This document shows positions 17,834 to 26,875 of a DNA stretch of 64,000 bases, piece after piece. The notes beneath the pieces are model-generated. The model saw nothing but the letters and a program-made list of their open reading frames with translations. It was not told the DNA's origin and made no database searches. A program made the position numbers and the translations under genes. The stretch comes from Phycicoccus endophyticus (GTDB lineage: Bacteria; Actinomycetota; Actinomycetes; Actinomycetales; Dermatophilaceae): positions 1 to 64,000 of the forward strand of contig NZ_JAANCN010000009.1 in assembly GCF_011326735.1 (NCBI RefSeq), given 5' to 3'. Within the stretch, counting starts at the first letter, position 1. Each line of letters begins with the position of its first letter.

Positions 17834-18631
17834 ATGCCCTCCACCGTCACCTGCACCGTCGAGGGTGGCCTCGCCCAGGTGCGCCTCGAGCGCCCGGACA
17901 AGCTCAACGCCCTGACCCTGGACACCCTCGAGGCGCTCGTCGCCACCGCACGCTCGCTCCGGGGGGACCGGACGCTGCGAGGCGTCGTCCTCGCCGGCTC
18001 GGGTGACTCCTTCTGCGCCGGGCTGGACTTCGCGGCCGTGCTGAGCGAGCCGCCGCGGGTCGCCCGCGCGTTCCTTCCGCGACCGTGGCGGGGCACCAAC
18101 CTCTTCCAGGAGGCCTGCTGGGCCTGGCGCCGGCTGCCCGTCCCCGTCGTCGCGGCCGTCCACGGGCACTGCTACGGCGGGGGCCTGCAGATCGCACTCG
18201 CCGCGGACCTGCGGATGACCACGCCCGACGCCCGGTGGTCGGTGCTCGAGGCACGGTGGGGCCTGGTTCCCGACATGAGCGGCATCCAGGCGCTCGCCCA
18301 GCAGGTCCGGATGGACGTCGCCAAGCGGCTGACGATGACCGGCGAGGTCGTGAGCGGCGCGCGCGCGGTGGAGCTCGGGCTGGCCAGCGAGGTGCACGAC
18401 GAGCCGGTGGCCGCCGCGACGGCGCTGCTCGAGCAGGTGGCCACCCGCTCCCCGGACTCGGTCGCCGCCACTAAGCGGCTCTTCGAGCGCACCTGGAGCG
18501 CCGGGGCACGGCGCACGTTCGCCCGTGAGCGGGTGGAGCAGGCCGTCCTCCTCGCCCGTGCCAACACGCGGGCCGCGCGCGAGGCTGCCCTGCGGGGTGC
18601 CACCCCCACCTTCGGTCCCCGGGCCCGCTGA
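17834..18631 (+). CDS. Enoyl-CoA hydratase/isomerase (crotonase) family protein
   Basis: A 265-aa cytosolic acyl-CoA enzyme. The oxyanion hole is formed by GDSFCAGLDF and HGHCYGGGLQIALAADLRM. Around the second catalytic position the sequence is EARWGLVPDMSG, with Asp instead of the second Glu of true hydratases, closer to dienoyl-CoA isomerases. The reaction is therefore likely an isomerisation in fatty-acid beta-oxidation rather than simple hydration. It starts at the ATG 17834, 4 bp after the MFS gene. The next genes (SDR, D-2-hydroxyacid dehydrogenase) run the same way. Confidence 0.85.
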   Translation: MPSTVTCTVEGGLAQVRLERPDKLNALTLDTLEALVATARSLRGDRTLRGVVLAGSGDSFCAGLDFAAVLSEPPRVARAFLPRPWRGTNLFQEACWAWRRLPVPVVAAVHGHCYGGGLQIALAADLRMTTPDARWSVLEARWGLVPDMSGIQALAQQVRMDVAKRLTMTGEVVSGARAVELGLASEVHDEPVAAATALLEQVATRSPDSVAATKRLFERTWSAGARRTFARERVEQAVLLARANTRAAREAALRGATPTFGPRAR

Positions 18632-18653
18632 GCCGGCGGGATATCGTCGGCGG

Positions 18654-19490
18654 ATGCCCACCGCACGCACGACCGCACCGCGTCGCGTCCTCGTCACCGG
18701 CGGGGCCTCCGGGCTCGGCCGCGCGCTCGTCGGCCTCCTCGCGGCGCGCGGAGAGAGCGTCCTGGCCGCCGACCTGGCGAAGGACCCTCCCGAGGACCTC
18801 CCCGACGGTGCCGGCTACCAGCGGCTCGACGTGCGCAGCCAGCAGGACTGGGACGCCGCGCTCGCGCGGGTGCGCGAGGAGTGGGGCGGGCTGGACCTGC
18901 TCGTCAACAACGCGGGGGTGGCCACCGGCGGGCGCATCGAGGTCGAGGCGATGGCCGACTGGGAACGCGTCGTCGACGTCAACCTCCTCGGCGTCGCGCG
19001 CGGCTGCCACACCGTCACCCCGCTGCTCAAGGAGCAGCGCAGTGGACACATCGTCAACGTCGCCTCGCTCGCCGGGCTGGTCCACGCCCCGGGGATGAGC
19101 AGCTACAACGCGACCAAGGCCGGCGTCGTCGCGCTGAGCGAGACCCTCGGCTTCGAGCTGGCGCCTTGGGGCATCGCCGTCTCGGTCGTCTGCCCCGCGT
19201 TCTTCAGGACCAACCTGCACGCGTCGTTCGCGGGCAAGGACACGGCGATGCAGGAGATCGGCACCCGGCTCATCACCGGGGCCGGCGCGGACGCCGACGA
19301 GGTCGCCCGCACCGTGCTCGACGGCATCGACCGGCGGCGCCCGCTCGTCCTCACCGACCGCGCCGGGCGGGCCGCCTACTACGGCAAGCGGTTCCTGCGC
19401 CCGCTGTACAACCGCACGATGGCTGCGCAGGCCGCGCGGCTGGCCCGCCGGGCCGAGCGCGGGACGAGCGACCCCAGGAGCGTCGGATGA
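18654..19490 (+). CDS. SDR family oxidoreductase
   Basis: A 278-aa short-chain dehydrogenase. TGGASGLG (15-22) binds NAD(P), NNAG is at 85-88, and the catalytic residues are Ser138, Tyr151 and Lys155 (SSYNATK). The C-terminal 40 residues are basic (KRFLRPLYNRTMAAQAARLA...) and may contact membrane or partner, as in lipid-modifying SDRs. The start is the ATG at 18654. Its last codons overlap the start of the D-2-hydroxyacid dehydrogenase gene (ATGA), so the two are co-translated. The substrate is unknown. Confidence 0.87.
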   Translation: MPTARTTAPRRVLVTGGASGLGRALVGLLAARGESVLAADLAKDPPEDLPDGAGYQRLDVRSQQDWDAALARVREEWGGLDLLVNNAGVATGGRIEVEAMADWERVVDVNLLGVARGCHTVTPLLKEQRSGHIVNVASLAGLVHAPGMSSYNATKAGVVALSETLGFELAPWGIAVSVVCPAFFRTNLHASFAGKDTAMQEIGTRLITGAGADADEVARTVLDGIDRRRPLVLTDRAGRAAYYGKRFLRPLYNRTMAAQAARLARRAERGTSDPRSVG

Positions 19491-20446
19491 GCCACGTCGT
19501 CGTCCCGAGCCGCCTGCCGGGCACCGCCGTCGAGCGCCTCCGGGCGGTGCACGACGTCACCTACCGCGACGAGGACGTCCCGCTCCCGGCGCAGGAGCTC
19601 TCCGAGCTCGTCGCCGGCGCGCACGCCCTCGTCGTCACGCTCGGCCAGCGGGTCGACGCGGCGCTGCTCGACGCTGCCGGGCCCGGGCTGCGCGTCGTGG
19701 CCAACGTGGCGGTCGGCTACGACAACGTCGACCTCGACGCCTGCCGCGAGCGCGGTGTCACGGTGACGAACACCCCCGGTGTCCTCACCGACGCCACGGC
19801 CGACATCGCCTTCGCGCTCGTCCTCATGGTGACCCGCCGGCTCGCCGAGGCCGAGCGCGAGGTGCGCAGCGGTGAGGCGCCGCCGTGGGGGACCTTCCAC
19901 CTGCTCGGTACCTCGGTGCAGGGCAAGACGATCGGCATCCTGGGCCCGGGGTCGATCGGACTCGCGACCGCCCACCGGGCCCGGGCGTTCGGGATGCGGG
20001 TGCTGCTCTCGGGCCGGTCCGAGCCCGACCCGGCAGCGGTCCGGCGCCTCGAGGCGCGGGTCGTGCCGTTCGAGGAGCTGCTCGCCGAGGCGGACGTCCT
20101 CTCGGTGCACACCCCCCTGACGCCGGCGACCCGGCACCTGCTCGACGCGGCCGCGCTCGCCCGGATGAAGCCGAGCGCCGTCCTCGTCAACACCGCTCGG
20201 GGCCCGGTCGTCGACGAGGCCGCGCTGGCGGCCGCGCTCGAGGCCGGGACGCTCGCCGGGGCCGGGCTCGACGTCTTCGAGGACGAGCCGCGGGTGCACC
20301 CGGGGCTCCTCGAGCGCGACGACGTCGTCCTGCTGCCGCACATCGGGTCGGCGACCATCGAGACGCGCACGGCGATGGCCGACCTCGCGGCCGACAACGT
20401 CCTCGCCGTGCTCGCCGGCCGGGCGCCGCTCACCCCCGTCCCCTGA
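19487..20446 (+). CDS. D-2-hydroxyacid dehydrogenase (glyoxylate/hydroxypyruvate reductase-like)
   Basis: A 319-aa NAD(P)-dependent enzyme interconverting 2-keto acids and D-2-hydroxy acids. The Rossmann motif GPGSIG is at 153-158; the catalytic residues are Arg238 (NTARGPVVDE), a Glu in DVFEDEP (near 265-267) and His285 (PHIGSAT). Ser/Gly after the His resembles glyoxylate reductases (GhrB type). The ATG at 19487 overlaps the SDR stop codon. A strong hairpin follows the gene. Confidence 0.88.
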   Translation: MSHVVVPSRLPGTAVERLRAVHDVTYRDEDVPLPAQELSELVAGAHALVVTLGQRVDAALLDAAGPGLRVVANVAVGYDNVDLDACRERGVTVTNTPGVLTDATADIAFALVLMVTRRLAEAEREVRSGEAPPWGTFHLLGTSVQGKTIGILGPGSIGLATAHRARAFGMRVLLSGRSEPDPAAVRRLEARVVPFEELLAEADVLSVHTPLTPATRHLLDAAALARMKPSAVLVNTARGPVVDEAALAAALEAGTLAGAGLDVFEDEPRVHPGLLERDDVVLLPHIGSATIETRTAMADLAADNVLAVLAGRAPLTPVP

Positions 20447-20447
20447 C

Positions 20448-20503
20448 CCCGCCGCGAGTGCGGAGGTGGTCGCTCTGGCGACCACCTCCGCACTCACGGC
20501 GGG
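20448..20503. terminator. Long hairpin between convergent genes
   Basis: An 18-bp perfect stem (arms 20456-20473 and 20478-20495, loop TCTG) extends outward with one mismatch to about 27 pairs. It separates the convergent dehydrogenase and FMN-protein genes and has no U-tract, typical of actinobacterial bidirectional terminators. It is related in sequence to the hairpin at 63211-63264. Confidence 0.75.
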
Positions 20504-20509
20504 TCGGGG

Positions 20510-20938
20510 TCAGTCCTCGGGGATCATGTGGCGCCACGGGCGGGTCAGCGAGAAGCGCCGACCGCTCAGCTCGTCGACGGTGATCGCCACGACGTTGAGC
20601 TTGACGGTGTCCACCCACGGCCGCAGCGGGAGCTGCTCGACCTCCTCGGCCTCGTGCCCCTCGAGGGTGTGGGCCCGGCCACGGACGACGACGCTGCGGG
20701 CCTCGTCCTCGTCGATCTCGTCGATCTCGAAGGCGACGTCGGCGTTCATCGTCAGCCCGAGGAGCTTGCTGCCCTCGGCGGTGCGCACGACGATCCGGTC
20801 CTGCGCGTCGATCGCGTAGTTGATCGGCGTGATGTGCACCTCGTCGGCCAGGTGGAAGGCCAGCCGCCCGAACTCGTTGCCGCGCAGCATCTCCCACGCC
20901 TCCTCCGGGGCGATCTTGGCGACGGGCGACTCGGTCAT
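20510..20938 (-). CDS. Pyridoxamine 5'-phosphate oxidase family (FMN/F420-binding) protein
   Basis: A 142-aa split-barrel protein. It starts MTESPVAKIAPEEAWEML and has the LRGNEFGRLAFHLADEVHITPINYA strand set seen in actinobacterial PPOX-like proteins, which bind FMN, F420 or haem. The short length and lack of the PdxH signature argue against a true pyridoxamine phosphate oxidase. AGGAGG lies well spaced before the ATG at 20938. A small inverted repeat upstream (20966-20980) may control it. Confidence 0.83.
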   Translation of the reverse strand: MTESPVAKIAPEEAWEMLRGNEFGRLAFHLADEVHITPINYAIDAQDRIVVRTAEGSKLLGLTMNADVAFEIDEIDEDEARSVVVRGRAHTLEGHEAEEVEQLPLRPWVDTVKLNVVAITVDELSGRRFSLTRPWRHMIPED

Positions 20939-20965
20939 CGGGGCCTCCTGGGGCGCGGGGAGAGT

Positions 20966-20980
20966 ACTACGAAGTGTAGT
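20966..20980 (-). promoter_or_regulatory. Inverted repeat upstream of the PPOX-like gene
   Basis: ACTAC-GAAGT-GTAGT forms a 5-5-5 inverted repeat 28 bp before the start codon. On the minus strand it contains TACACT, a plausible -10, so the repeat may be an operator over the promoter. Confidence 0.4.
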
Positions 20981-21033
20981 GGAATTCGCCGGGACTGTCC
21001 CCCGCGCAGGCCCTCCGGCGTACGCTCCGGGAC

Positions 21034-22188
21034 GTGGCGAAGGACACGGCAGCCGAGCAGGTCGTCGTCGTCGGTGCGGGCCCCGGGGGTCTCGCCGTGG
21101 CCGCGGCGCTGCGGGAGCGTGGCGTCGACGCGCTCGTCCTCGAGCAGGCCGACCGGGTGGGCCAGTCCTGGCGGGGGCACTACGACCGGCTGCATCTGCA
21201 CACCCCCCGTGGGTGGTCCCACCTGCCGGGCTACCGGATCCCCCGGCGGTTTGGCCGCTGGGTGTCCCGGGACGACGTCGTGCGCTACCTCGAGGAGTAC
21301 GCCGCCCACCACCGGCTGCGGACGCGCCTCGGGACGACCGTGCGCCGGGTCGAGCGGTCCGGCGCCGGACCGACCGGTGGGTCGCGGTGGCTCGTGCACA
21401 CCACGGAGGGCGAGCCGGTCGCCGCGCGGCACGTCGTCGTCGCGACCGGCTACAACCACACGCCGGTCGAGCCGTCCTGGCCCGGCCTGGACGGGTTCGA
21501 GGGCGAGCTCGTCCTCGCGCGGGACTACCGCAACGGCCGGCGCTGGGCCGGGCGCGACGTCCTCGTCGTCGGGACCGGCAACACGGGCACCGAGATCGCC
21601 ACCGACCTCGCCGAGCACGGTGCGGCACGGGTGTGGCTCGCGGTGCGGACCCCGCCGCACATCCTCTCGCGCACCCGGCTCGGGGTGCCCGCCCAGGCGA
21701 CCGGCATCGCGGTGCGCCGGCTGCCCCCGGCGTTCGTGGACCGGGTCGGCGGGGTGCTCTCGGGCATCCAGGAGCCCGACCTCACCGAGTACGGGCTGCC
21801 ACGAGCCGGCAAGGACCTCTACTCCCGGGTGCTCGAGGGGCGCATCCCCGTCCAGGACGTCGGCGTCGTCGGCGCCATCCGGGCCGGCCGGGTCGAGCCG
21901 GTCGCTGCCGTGGAGTCCTTCGCCGGCCCCGAGGTCACCCTCGCCGACGGCGCCCGGCTCACCCCCGACGCCGTGGTCGTCGCCACCGGCTACCGGGCCG
22001 GGCTCGAGCCGCTCGTCGGCCATCTCGGGGTGCTCGACGGACGAGGCCTGCCCACCGCCCACGGCGCGCAGAGCCCGCAGGGGGCGCCCGGGCTGTGGTT
22101 CACCGGCTTCACGAACCCGATCTCGGGGATGCTGCGCGAGCTGCGCATCGACGCCGAGCGGATCGCGCGGGCGGTCACCCGCGGCTGA
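21034..22188 (+). CDS. Flavin-containing monooxygenase-like NAD(P)/FAD oxidoreductase
   Basis: A 384-aa two-dinucleotide-binding flavoprotein. The FAD motif is VVVGAGPGGLAV (residues 11-22), the ATG-loop VVVATGYNHTPV, and the NADPH motif VLVVGTGNTGTEIA near 176-189. The FMO fingerprint FxGxxxHxxxYR is only partly kept (ELVLARDYRN), so Baeyer-Villiger or N-hydroxylase activity is uncertain. It starts at GTG 21034. It lies divergent from the PPOX-like gene and ends 6 bp before the convergent reductase. Confidence 0.82.
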   Translation: MAKDTAAEQVVVVGAGPGGLAVAAALRERGVDALVLEQADRVGQSWRGHYDRLHLHTPRGWSHLPGYRIPRRFGRWVSRDDVVRYLEEYAAHHRLRTRLGTTVRRVERSGAGPTGGSRWLVHTTEGEPVAARHVVVATGYNHTPVEPSWPGLDGFEGELVLARDYRNGRRWAGRDVLVVGTGNTGTEIATDLAEHGAARVWLAVRTPPHILSRTRLGVPAQATGIAVRRLPPAFVDRVGGVLSGIQEPDLTEYGLPRAGKDLYSRVLEGRIPVQDVGVVGAIRAGRVEPVAAVESFAGPEVTLADGARLTPDAVVVATGYRAGLEPLVGHLGVLDGRGLPTAHGAQSPQGAPGLWFTGFTNPISGMLRELRIDAERIARAVTRG

Positions 22189-22194
22189 GGCCGC

Positions 22195-23457
22195 TCAGGC
22201 CTCGAGGCGCTCGACGTCGAGGGTGAAGCCGTGGGCCCGCAGCCGGTCCACGAGGGGGTGGCCGAGGGCGGTCGCGGGCGTGAGGACGCCGGCCGCGTCG
22301 GGCAGGCCGGGGTCCTCGGCAGCGAGGGCGAGGGCGCTCTGGCCGAGCATCACCGCCGTGCCCGAGTAGCCCGGGTCGTACGGCGCCGCGACGACCGAGC
22401 GGTAGCGCGCGCCGGTGCTCGCCGTGGCCGTGACCTCCATCCGGAACCGACCGGCGGCCATGGCCTGCGGGCTCGGGCCCTCGCCGGGTGAGGGCAGGAC
22501 GCGCCCGAGCAGCGCACGCGTGGGTGCGAGGGCGAGCCCACCGAGGACGGCGAGCAGGCCGGCCGAGACGGCACCGGCGACGGCCGCACCCCGCGGACCG
22601 GGGCCGTAGTCGGTGTACTCGGCGTAGCGGAACCGGGCACCGTAGTGCAGCAGCGAGGCGGAGCGGGCCACGATGCGGGTGTTGAAGGCGGCCATGACGA
22701 ACGGCCCGGTGAAGTGGCCCGTCTCCGGCTCGCGGCGGACCGGTGAGGACCTCGTGAGGCGCGCACCCAGCCCGGCGAGGCCGGTGCGCCGAGTCGACGG
22801 GGTGGCGCTCGGCCCCGCCGGCCGGCCGCCCTCGGCGAGGGCCCACGGGTCGGCGGCGACCCGACGCGCCTGCGGGTCGGCGCGCATCGCGACGGCCTGC
22901 CCCCGGACGGAGTCGACGGTGCCGCCGCTGAAGCCGCCGCTCATCCGACGCACCGCGAGCCGGGTGGTGGCGAGCTCGGCGCCGTCCGCCCAGGCGGCAT
23001 CGGCGCAGAGCAGGACCCCGAGGTCGCTCGGCACCGAGTCGAACCCGCAGGCGTGGACGATGCGGGCACCGGTGCGCTGCGCGGTCGCGTGGTGGGTGGT
23101 GACGCTGTGGTGGACGAAGAGGACCTCGCCGGTCAGGTCGAGGTAGTGCGTCCCGGCTCGCGCACACGCAGCGACGAGCGCCCGGCCGTACCTGTCGTAG
23201 GGGCCCACCGTCGTGACGAGGACGCGGGTGCGCCCGGCGAGGTCGGCGACCGCGTCCTCGTCGAGCACGTCGAGCACGACCAGTGGCCAGTCGGACGCCT
23301 CGCCGGGCAGCTCTACGCGGACCTCCTCGAGGCGCTCGCGCGAGCGCCCGGCGAGGGCGACCCGCAGCCCGGCGGGGGCGTGCTCGGCGAGGTGACGGGC
23401 GGTGAGCCGGCCGACGAACCCGCTGGCGCCGACGAGGACGAGGTCGAGGTCGCTCAT
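22195..23457 (-). CDS. Saccharopine dehydrogenase family (trans-acting enoyl-reductase-like) protein
   Basis: A 420-aa protein with an N-terminal Rossmann fold (LVLVGASGFVGRLTARHLAEH) and the saccharopine-dehydrogenase-like C-terminal domain. It resembles the mycobacterial Rv2449c/Rv2953 group, one of which is a trans-acting enoyl reductase for polyketide lipids. The conserved YLDLTGEVLFV segment follows the Rossmann domain. It starts at ATG 23457. It likely reduces a lipid or polyketide intermediate; no polyketide synthase is in the window, so this is only family inference. Confidence 0.82.
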   Translation of the reverse strand: MSDLDLVLVGASGFVGRLTARHLAEHAPAGLRVALAGRSRERLEEVRVELPGEASDWPLVVLDVLDEDAVADLAGRTRVLVTTVGPYDRYGRALVAACARAGTHYLDLTGEVLFVHHSVTTHHATAQRTGARIVHACGFDSVPSDLGVLLCADAAWADGAELATTRLAVRRMSGGFSGGTVDSVRGQAVAMRADPQARRVAADPWALAEGGRPAGPSATPSTRRTGLAGLGARLTRSSPVRREPETGHFTGPFVMAAFNTRIVARSASLLHYGARFRYAEYTDYGPGPRGAAVAGAVSAGLLAVLGGLALAPTRALLGRVLPSPGEGPSPQAMAAGRFRMEVTATASTGARYRSVVAAPYDPGYSGTAVMLGQSALALAAEDPGLPDAAGVLTPATALGHPLVDRLRAHGFTLDVERLEA

Positions 23458-23495
23458 CCGGTCAACCTACCCGCGCCCGCCACCCGGGCCGGGGG

Positions 23496-24914
23496 TCAGG
23501 CGGACGTCGGGTAGGTGCTCGCGAGGACCTCGGCGTAGCGCGCCTTGGCCTCGGCGCCGCGCTCGGGCGCCGAGGGCTCGGCGGTCGCCTCGACGGGGAC
23601 CGACCACTCCGGGGCCGCCGCCGCGCCCGAGAGCGCCCACGCCGCCTGCCGGGCGGCGCCCACCGCGACGTACTCGCCGGGGGCGGGGACGGCCACCGGT
23701 GCGCCGAGGAGGTCGGGGGCCACCTGCTGCACGGCGGCCGAGTTCGCCGCACCACCGATGAGCAGCACTCGCTCGACGTGACAGCCGGCGTCACGGACGG
23801 CGTCCACCGCGCTCGCGAGCCCGAGGAGCATGCCCTCGACGACCGCGCGGGCGAGGTTCTCCGGGGTGGCGTTGGCGCGGGTCAGCCCCTGGATCGCGCC
23901 GGTGGCCTCGGGCAGGTTCGGCGTGCGCTCGCCGTCGAGGAACGGCAGCAGGGTGAGCCCGCCGGCCCCGGGCTCGCCGGCGAGCGCCAGCCGGTCCAGC
24001 CCCGGCAGGTCGACCCCGAGCATCGCGGCGCCGGCGGTGAGGACCCGGGCCGCGTTGAGGGTGCACACGAGGGGCAGGAAGCCGTTCTCGGCGTCGGCGA
24101 AGGACTGGACGAACCCGCGGGCGTCGGCCGTCGGGTGGTCGTGGCGGGCGAACGCCGTCCCGCTCGTCCCGAGGGAGACCACGACGTCGCCGCGGCGCAG
24201 GCCGAGCCCGAGCGCGGCGCCCATGTTGTCCCCGGTCCCCGCCGCGAGCGCGAGCCCCTCGCGGGTCCGGCCGACGATCTCGGCGGGCCCGGCGACCCGT
24301 GGGACGCCGAGGTCACGGCCGGCCGCCAGGCGTAGCAGGTCGGGCCGGTACTCGCGGGTGGCGGCCGAGAAGTACCCCGTGCCCGACGCGTCGCCGGCAT
24401 CGGTGGTCCACTCCGTGAACCCGCCACCGGCGGCGAGGATCCGGCCGGTCAGCCAGTCGTGCGGGAGCACCACCCGCGCGGCGCGCTGCATCGACTCCGG
24501 CTCCTCGTCCCGGACCCAGCGCAGCTTGGCGGCCGTGATCGCCGCGAGCGGGACGATGCCCACCGCGTCGGCCCAGGCCTGGGGGCCGCCGAGCTCGGCG
24601 ACGAGGTCGCGTGCGGTGCCGGCCGAGCGGGTGTCGTTCCACAGCAGCGCGGGGCGGACCACCTCGTCGGCGTCGTCGAGCAGCACCATGCCGTGCTGCT
24701 GGCCGCCGACGGCGAGCGCGGCGACGCCCTCGAGCAGGCCGTCGGCGGTCGCCTCCTCCCAGGCGCTCCACCAGTGCGCGGGGTCGACCTCGGTGGCGTC
24801 CGGGTGGCTGCCGCGACCCATCCGCACCACCTCACCGGTCTCGGCGTCGCACACCGCGACCTTGCACGACTGGGTCGAGGTGTCGACCCCGGCGACGAGT
24901 GGGCGGTCGGTCAT
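23496..24914 (-). CDS. xylB: Xylulokinase (FGGY family)
   Basis: A 472-aa sugar kinase converting D-xylulose and ATP to xylulose 5-phosphate. The N-terminal phosphate-1 motif is VAGVDTSTQSCKVAV; the substrate region includes GGQQHGMVLLD, and the C-terminal ATPase half has LIGGAANSAAVQQV. The length is typical of FGGY xylulokinases. GGAGGACC precedes the ATG at 24914. It follows a polyol-type ABC importer, fitting uptake of arabitol, xylitol, sorbitol or mannitol followed by oxidation to a ketose. The expected polyol dehydrogenase is not in this cluster. Confidence 0.88.
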   Translation of the reverse strand: MTDRPLVAGVDTSTQSCKVAVCDAETGEVVRMGRGSHPDATEVDPAHWWSAWEEATADGLLEGVAALAVGGQQHGMVLLDDADEVVRPALLWNDTRSAGTARDLVAELGGPQAWADAVGIVPLAAITAAKLRWVRDEEPESMQRAARVVLPHDWLTGRILAAGGGFTEWTTDAGDASGTGYFSAATREYRPDLLRLAAGRDLGVPRVAGPAEIVGRTREGLALAAGTGDNMGAALGLGLRRGDVVVSLGTSGTAFARHDHPTADARGFVQSFADAENGFLPLVCTLNAARVLTAGAAMLGVDLPGLDRLALAGEPGAGGLTLLPFLDGERTPNLPEATGAIQGLTRANATPENLARAVVEGMLLGLASAVDAVRDAGCHVERVLLIGGAANSAAVQQVAPDLLGAPVAVPAPGEYVAVGAARQAAWALSGAAAAPEWSVPVEATAEPSAPERGAEAKARYAEVLASTYPTSA

Positions 24915-24989
24915 CCTGGTCCTCCGGTGGTCGGCGTTGGCTCCTGCTCATCCTGTCAAAAGCCCAGCCGCGCCGGGGCTCGGGGCGAC

Positions 24990-25922
24990 CTACTTCACGG
25001 CCCCCATCGAGAGCCCCTGGACGAGCTTGTCCTGGGCGGCGAAGCCCGCGGCGAGGACCGGCAGGGACACGACGAACGACGCCGCGCACACCTTCGCGAG
25101 GAAGAGCCCCTGGCTCGTGACGAACCCGGTGAGGAAGACCGGTGCCGTCTGGGCCACGGTCGAGGTGAGCACGCGGGCCAGGAGCAGCTCGTTCCAGCTG
25201 AAGATGAAGCAGATGAGCGCCGCGGAGGCGATCCCGGGCATGACGACGGGTGCGATGACCTTGCGCAGCGTCGTCGCGAGCCCGGCGCCGTCGACCTGGG
25301 CGGCCTCGAGCATCTCGACGGGGACCTCGGCGAGGAAGGAGCGCAGCATCCACACCGCGATCGGCATGTTCATCGACGTGTAGAGGATGACGAGCAGCCA
25401 GATGTTGTCGAGCAGCCCGCTGGCCTGGGCGAACAGGTAGATCGGCAGGATGCCCGCGACGATCGGCAGCATCTTGGTGGAGAGGAAGAAGAACAGCACG
25501 TCGGTCCAGGCCTTGACCGGCCGGATGGACAGGGCGTACGCGGCCGGGAAGGCCAGGACGATGACGAGCACCGTCGAGAGCACGCTCGCCGTGAGCGAGT
25601 TGAGCAGCGGCGGCCACGGCCCGGCGTCGAAGAAGGTCCGGTAGCCCTCGAGGGAGAGCGGCGCGAACAGGTCCGGCGGGTTCTTCGCCGCGTCGGTCTC
25701 GCCGTGGAAGGACGTGAGGATCATCCAGGCCACGGGCAGGGCGAAGAGGATCCCGGCGAGCCAGGCGGCGGCCGTGAGCAGCATCGCGGCCCGGGGCTCC
25801 TTGCGGTGGCGATACTGCTGGGCGCGCCGACGCTCGGTGGGCTCCTCGGCGCCCGGCGCGGTCCGCATCTCGTCCTTGCGGGCGTCGATGGCGCTCTCGG
25901 TCGTGCCCTCGCTCGTGCTCAT
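24990..25922 (-). CDS. Carbohydrate ABC transporter permease (MalG-type)
   Basis: A 310-aa inner-membrane permease, six TM helices, with the EAA loop seen as EMLEAAQVDGAGLATTLRKV (near residues 205-224). The cytoplasmic N-terminus is unusually long (about 45 residues, rich in Glu and Arg). Relatives transport sorbitol, mannitol or other polyols. Its ATG at 25922 overlaps the stop codon of the other permease gene (ATGA). It is the second permease of a binding protein - permease - permease operon with no ATPase. Confidence 0.9.
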   Translation of the reverse strand: MSTSEGTTESAIDARKDEMRTAPGAEEPTERRRAQQYRHRKEPRAAMLLTAAAWLAGILFALPVAWMILTSFHGETDAAKNPPDLFAPLSLEGYRTFFDAGPWPPLLNSLTASVLSTVLVIVLAFPAAYALSIRPVKAWTDVLFFFLSTKMLPIVAGILPIYLFAQASGLLDNIWLLVILYTSMNMPIAVWMLRSFLAEVPVEMLEAAQVDGAGLATTLRKVIAPVVMPGIASAALICFIFSWNELLLARVLTSTVAQTAPVFLTGFVTSQGLFLAKVCAASFVVSLPVLAAGFAAQDKLVQGLSMGAVK

Positions 25923-26875
25923 CGGGACTCCTCCTTGAACAGCGTGAAGGCGGTGCGCAACGCGAGGGTGGCGATGATGATCGTCCCGATCACGACGACC
26001 ACGCCTGCGGCGGAGGCCCGCCCGTAGTCCTGCGCGGTGTAGAAGGTCTGGTAGATGAAGTACGGCAGGTTGGCCGTGCCGAGACCACCGCTCGTGATCG
26101 TGAAGACGTGGTCGAAGTTCTGCACGACGTAGATGGCCCCGAGCAGGGCGGACAGCTCGATGTACTGGCGCAGGTGGGGGAGGGTCATGTGGGTGAAGAT
26201 CTGCCAGGCGCTCGCGCCGTCGATCCGGGCCGCCTCGACGACGTCCATCGGCCGGCTCTGCAGCCCGGCGAGCAGGATGAGCATCATGAACGGCGTCCAC
26301 TGCCACACGAGGGCGGCGACGATGGCGATGAGCGGGTTGTTGCTGATCCAGTCCGGCTGAGGGGCGTCGTCGCCGAACACCCAGGTGAGCATGCCGTTGA
26401 GCAGCCCGTACTCGGGGTTGTAGAGGGCGTGCTTCCACAGCAGCGCGGCCGCGACCGGCACGACGAGGAACGGCGTGATCATCAGCGTGCGGACCACCCC
26501 GCGGCCCCGGAAGCGGCGGTCGAGCAGCAGCGCGATGAGCAGGCCGAGCACGAGGCTGACGAGGACGACCGAGACCGTGAGCAGGATGGTGACGAACACC
26601 GCGGACCGGGCGTTGGTGTCGGTGAAGACCCGCGCGAAGTTGTCGACGCCGGCGAACCCGCGCTCGTCGGGGTAGTAGGCGTTCCAGTTCATGAAGGAGA
26701 CGATGATCGTCCCGAGGAACGGCAGCTGGGTCAGGACGATGACGAACACGAGCGCGGGCAGCAGCGGCAGGCGCCGGGCCCACTTGCCGCTGCCGGCCGG
26801 CTGGGTCGTGCGGCCGTCGTCGTCCTCGGAGGTCTCCGGGGCGTCCAGCGGGGTCTCGGCGGCCGACGTCGTCAT
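25919..26875 (-). CDS. Carbohydrate ABC transporter permease (MalF-type)
   Basis: A 318-aa permease with six TM helices and the EAA motif VVEAARIDGASAWQIFTHMT (near 210-229). The 35-residue N-terminal tail is acidic. It pairs with the MalG-type subunit and overlaps both neighbours by 4 bp, showing one polycistronic unit. The shared energising ATPase (MsiK type in Actinobacteria) must be encoded elsewhere. Confidence 0.9.
   Translation of the reverse strand: MTTSAAETPLDAPETSEDDDGRTTQPAGSGKWARRLPLLPALVFVIVLTQLPFLGTIIVSFMNWNAYYPDERGFAGVDNFARVFTDTNARSAVFVTILLTVSVVLVSLVLGLLIALLLDRRFRGRGVVRTLMITPFLVVPVAAALLWKHALYNPEYGLLNGMLTWVFGDDAPQPDWISNNPLIAIVAALVWQWTPFMMLILLAGLQSRPMDVVEAARIDGASAWQIFTHMTLPHLRQYIELSALLGAIYVVQNFDHVFTITSGGLGTANLPYFIYQTFYTAQDYGRASAAGVVVVIGTIIIATLALRTAFTLFKEESR

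Noticed and set aside
24955-24982. Minus-strand AGCCC/GGGCT hairpin followed by TTTT, as an internal terminator before xylulokinase
   Set aside because: Only a 5-bp stem with a 10-nt loop, and the T-run is part of a TTGACA-like sequence; too weak to annotate as terminator or promoter.
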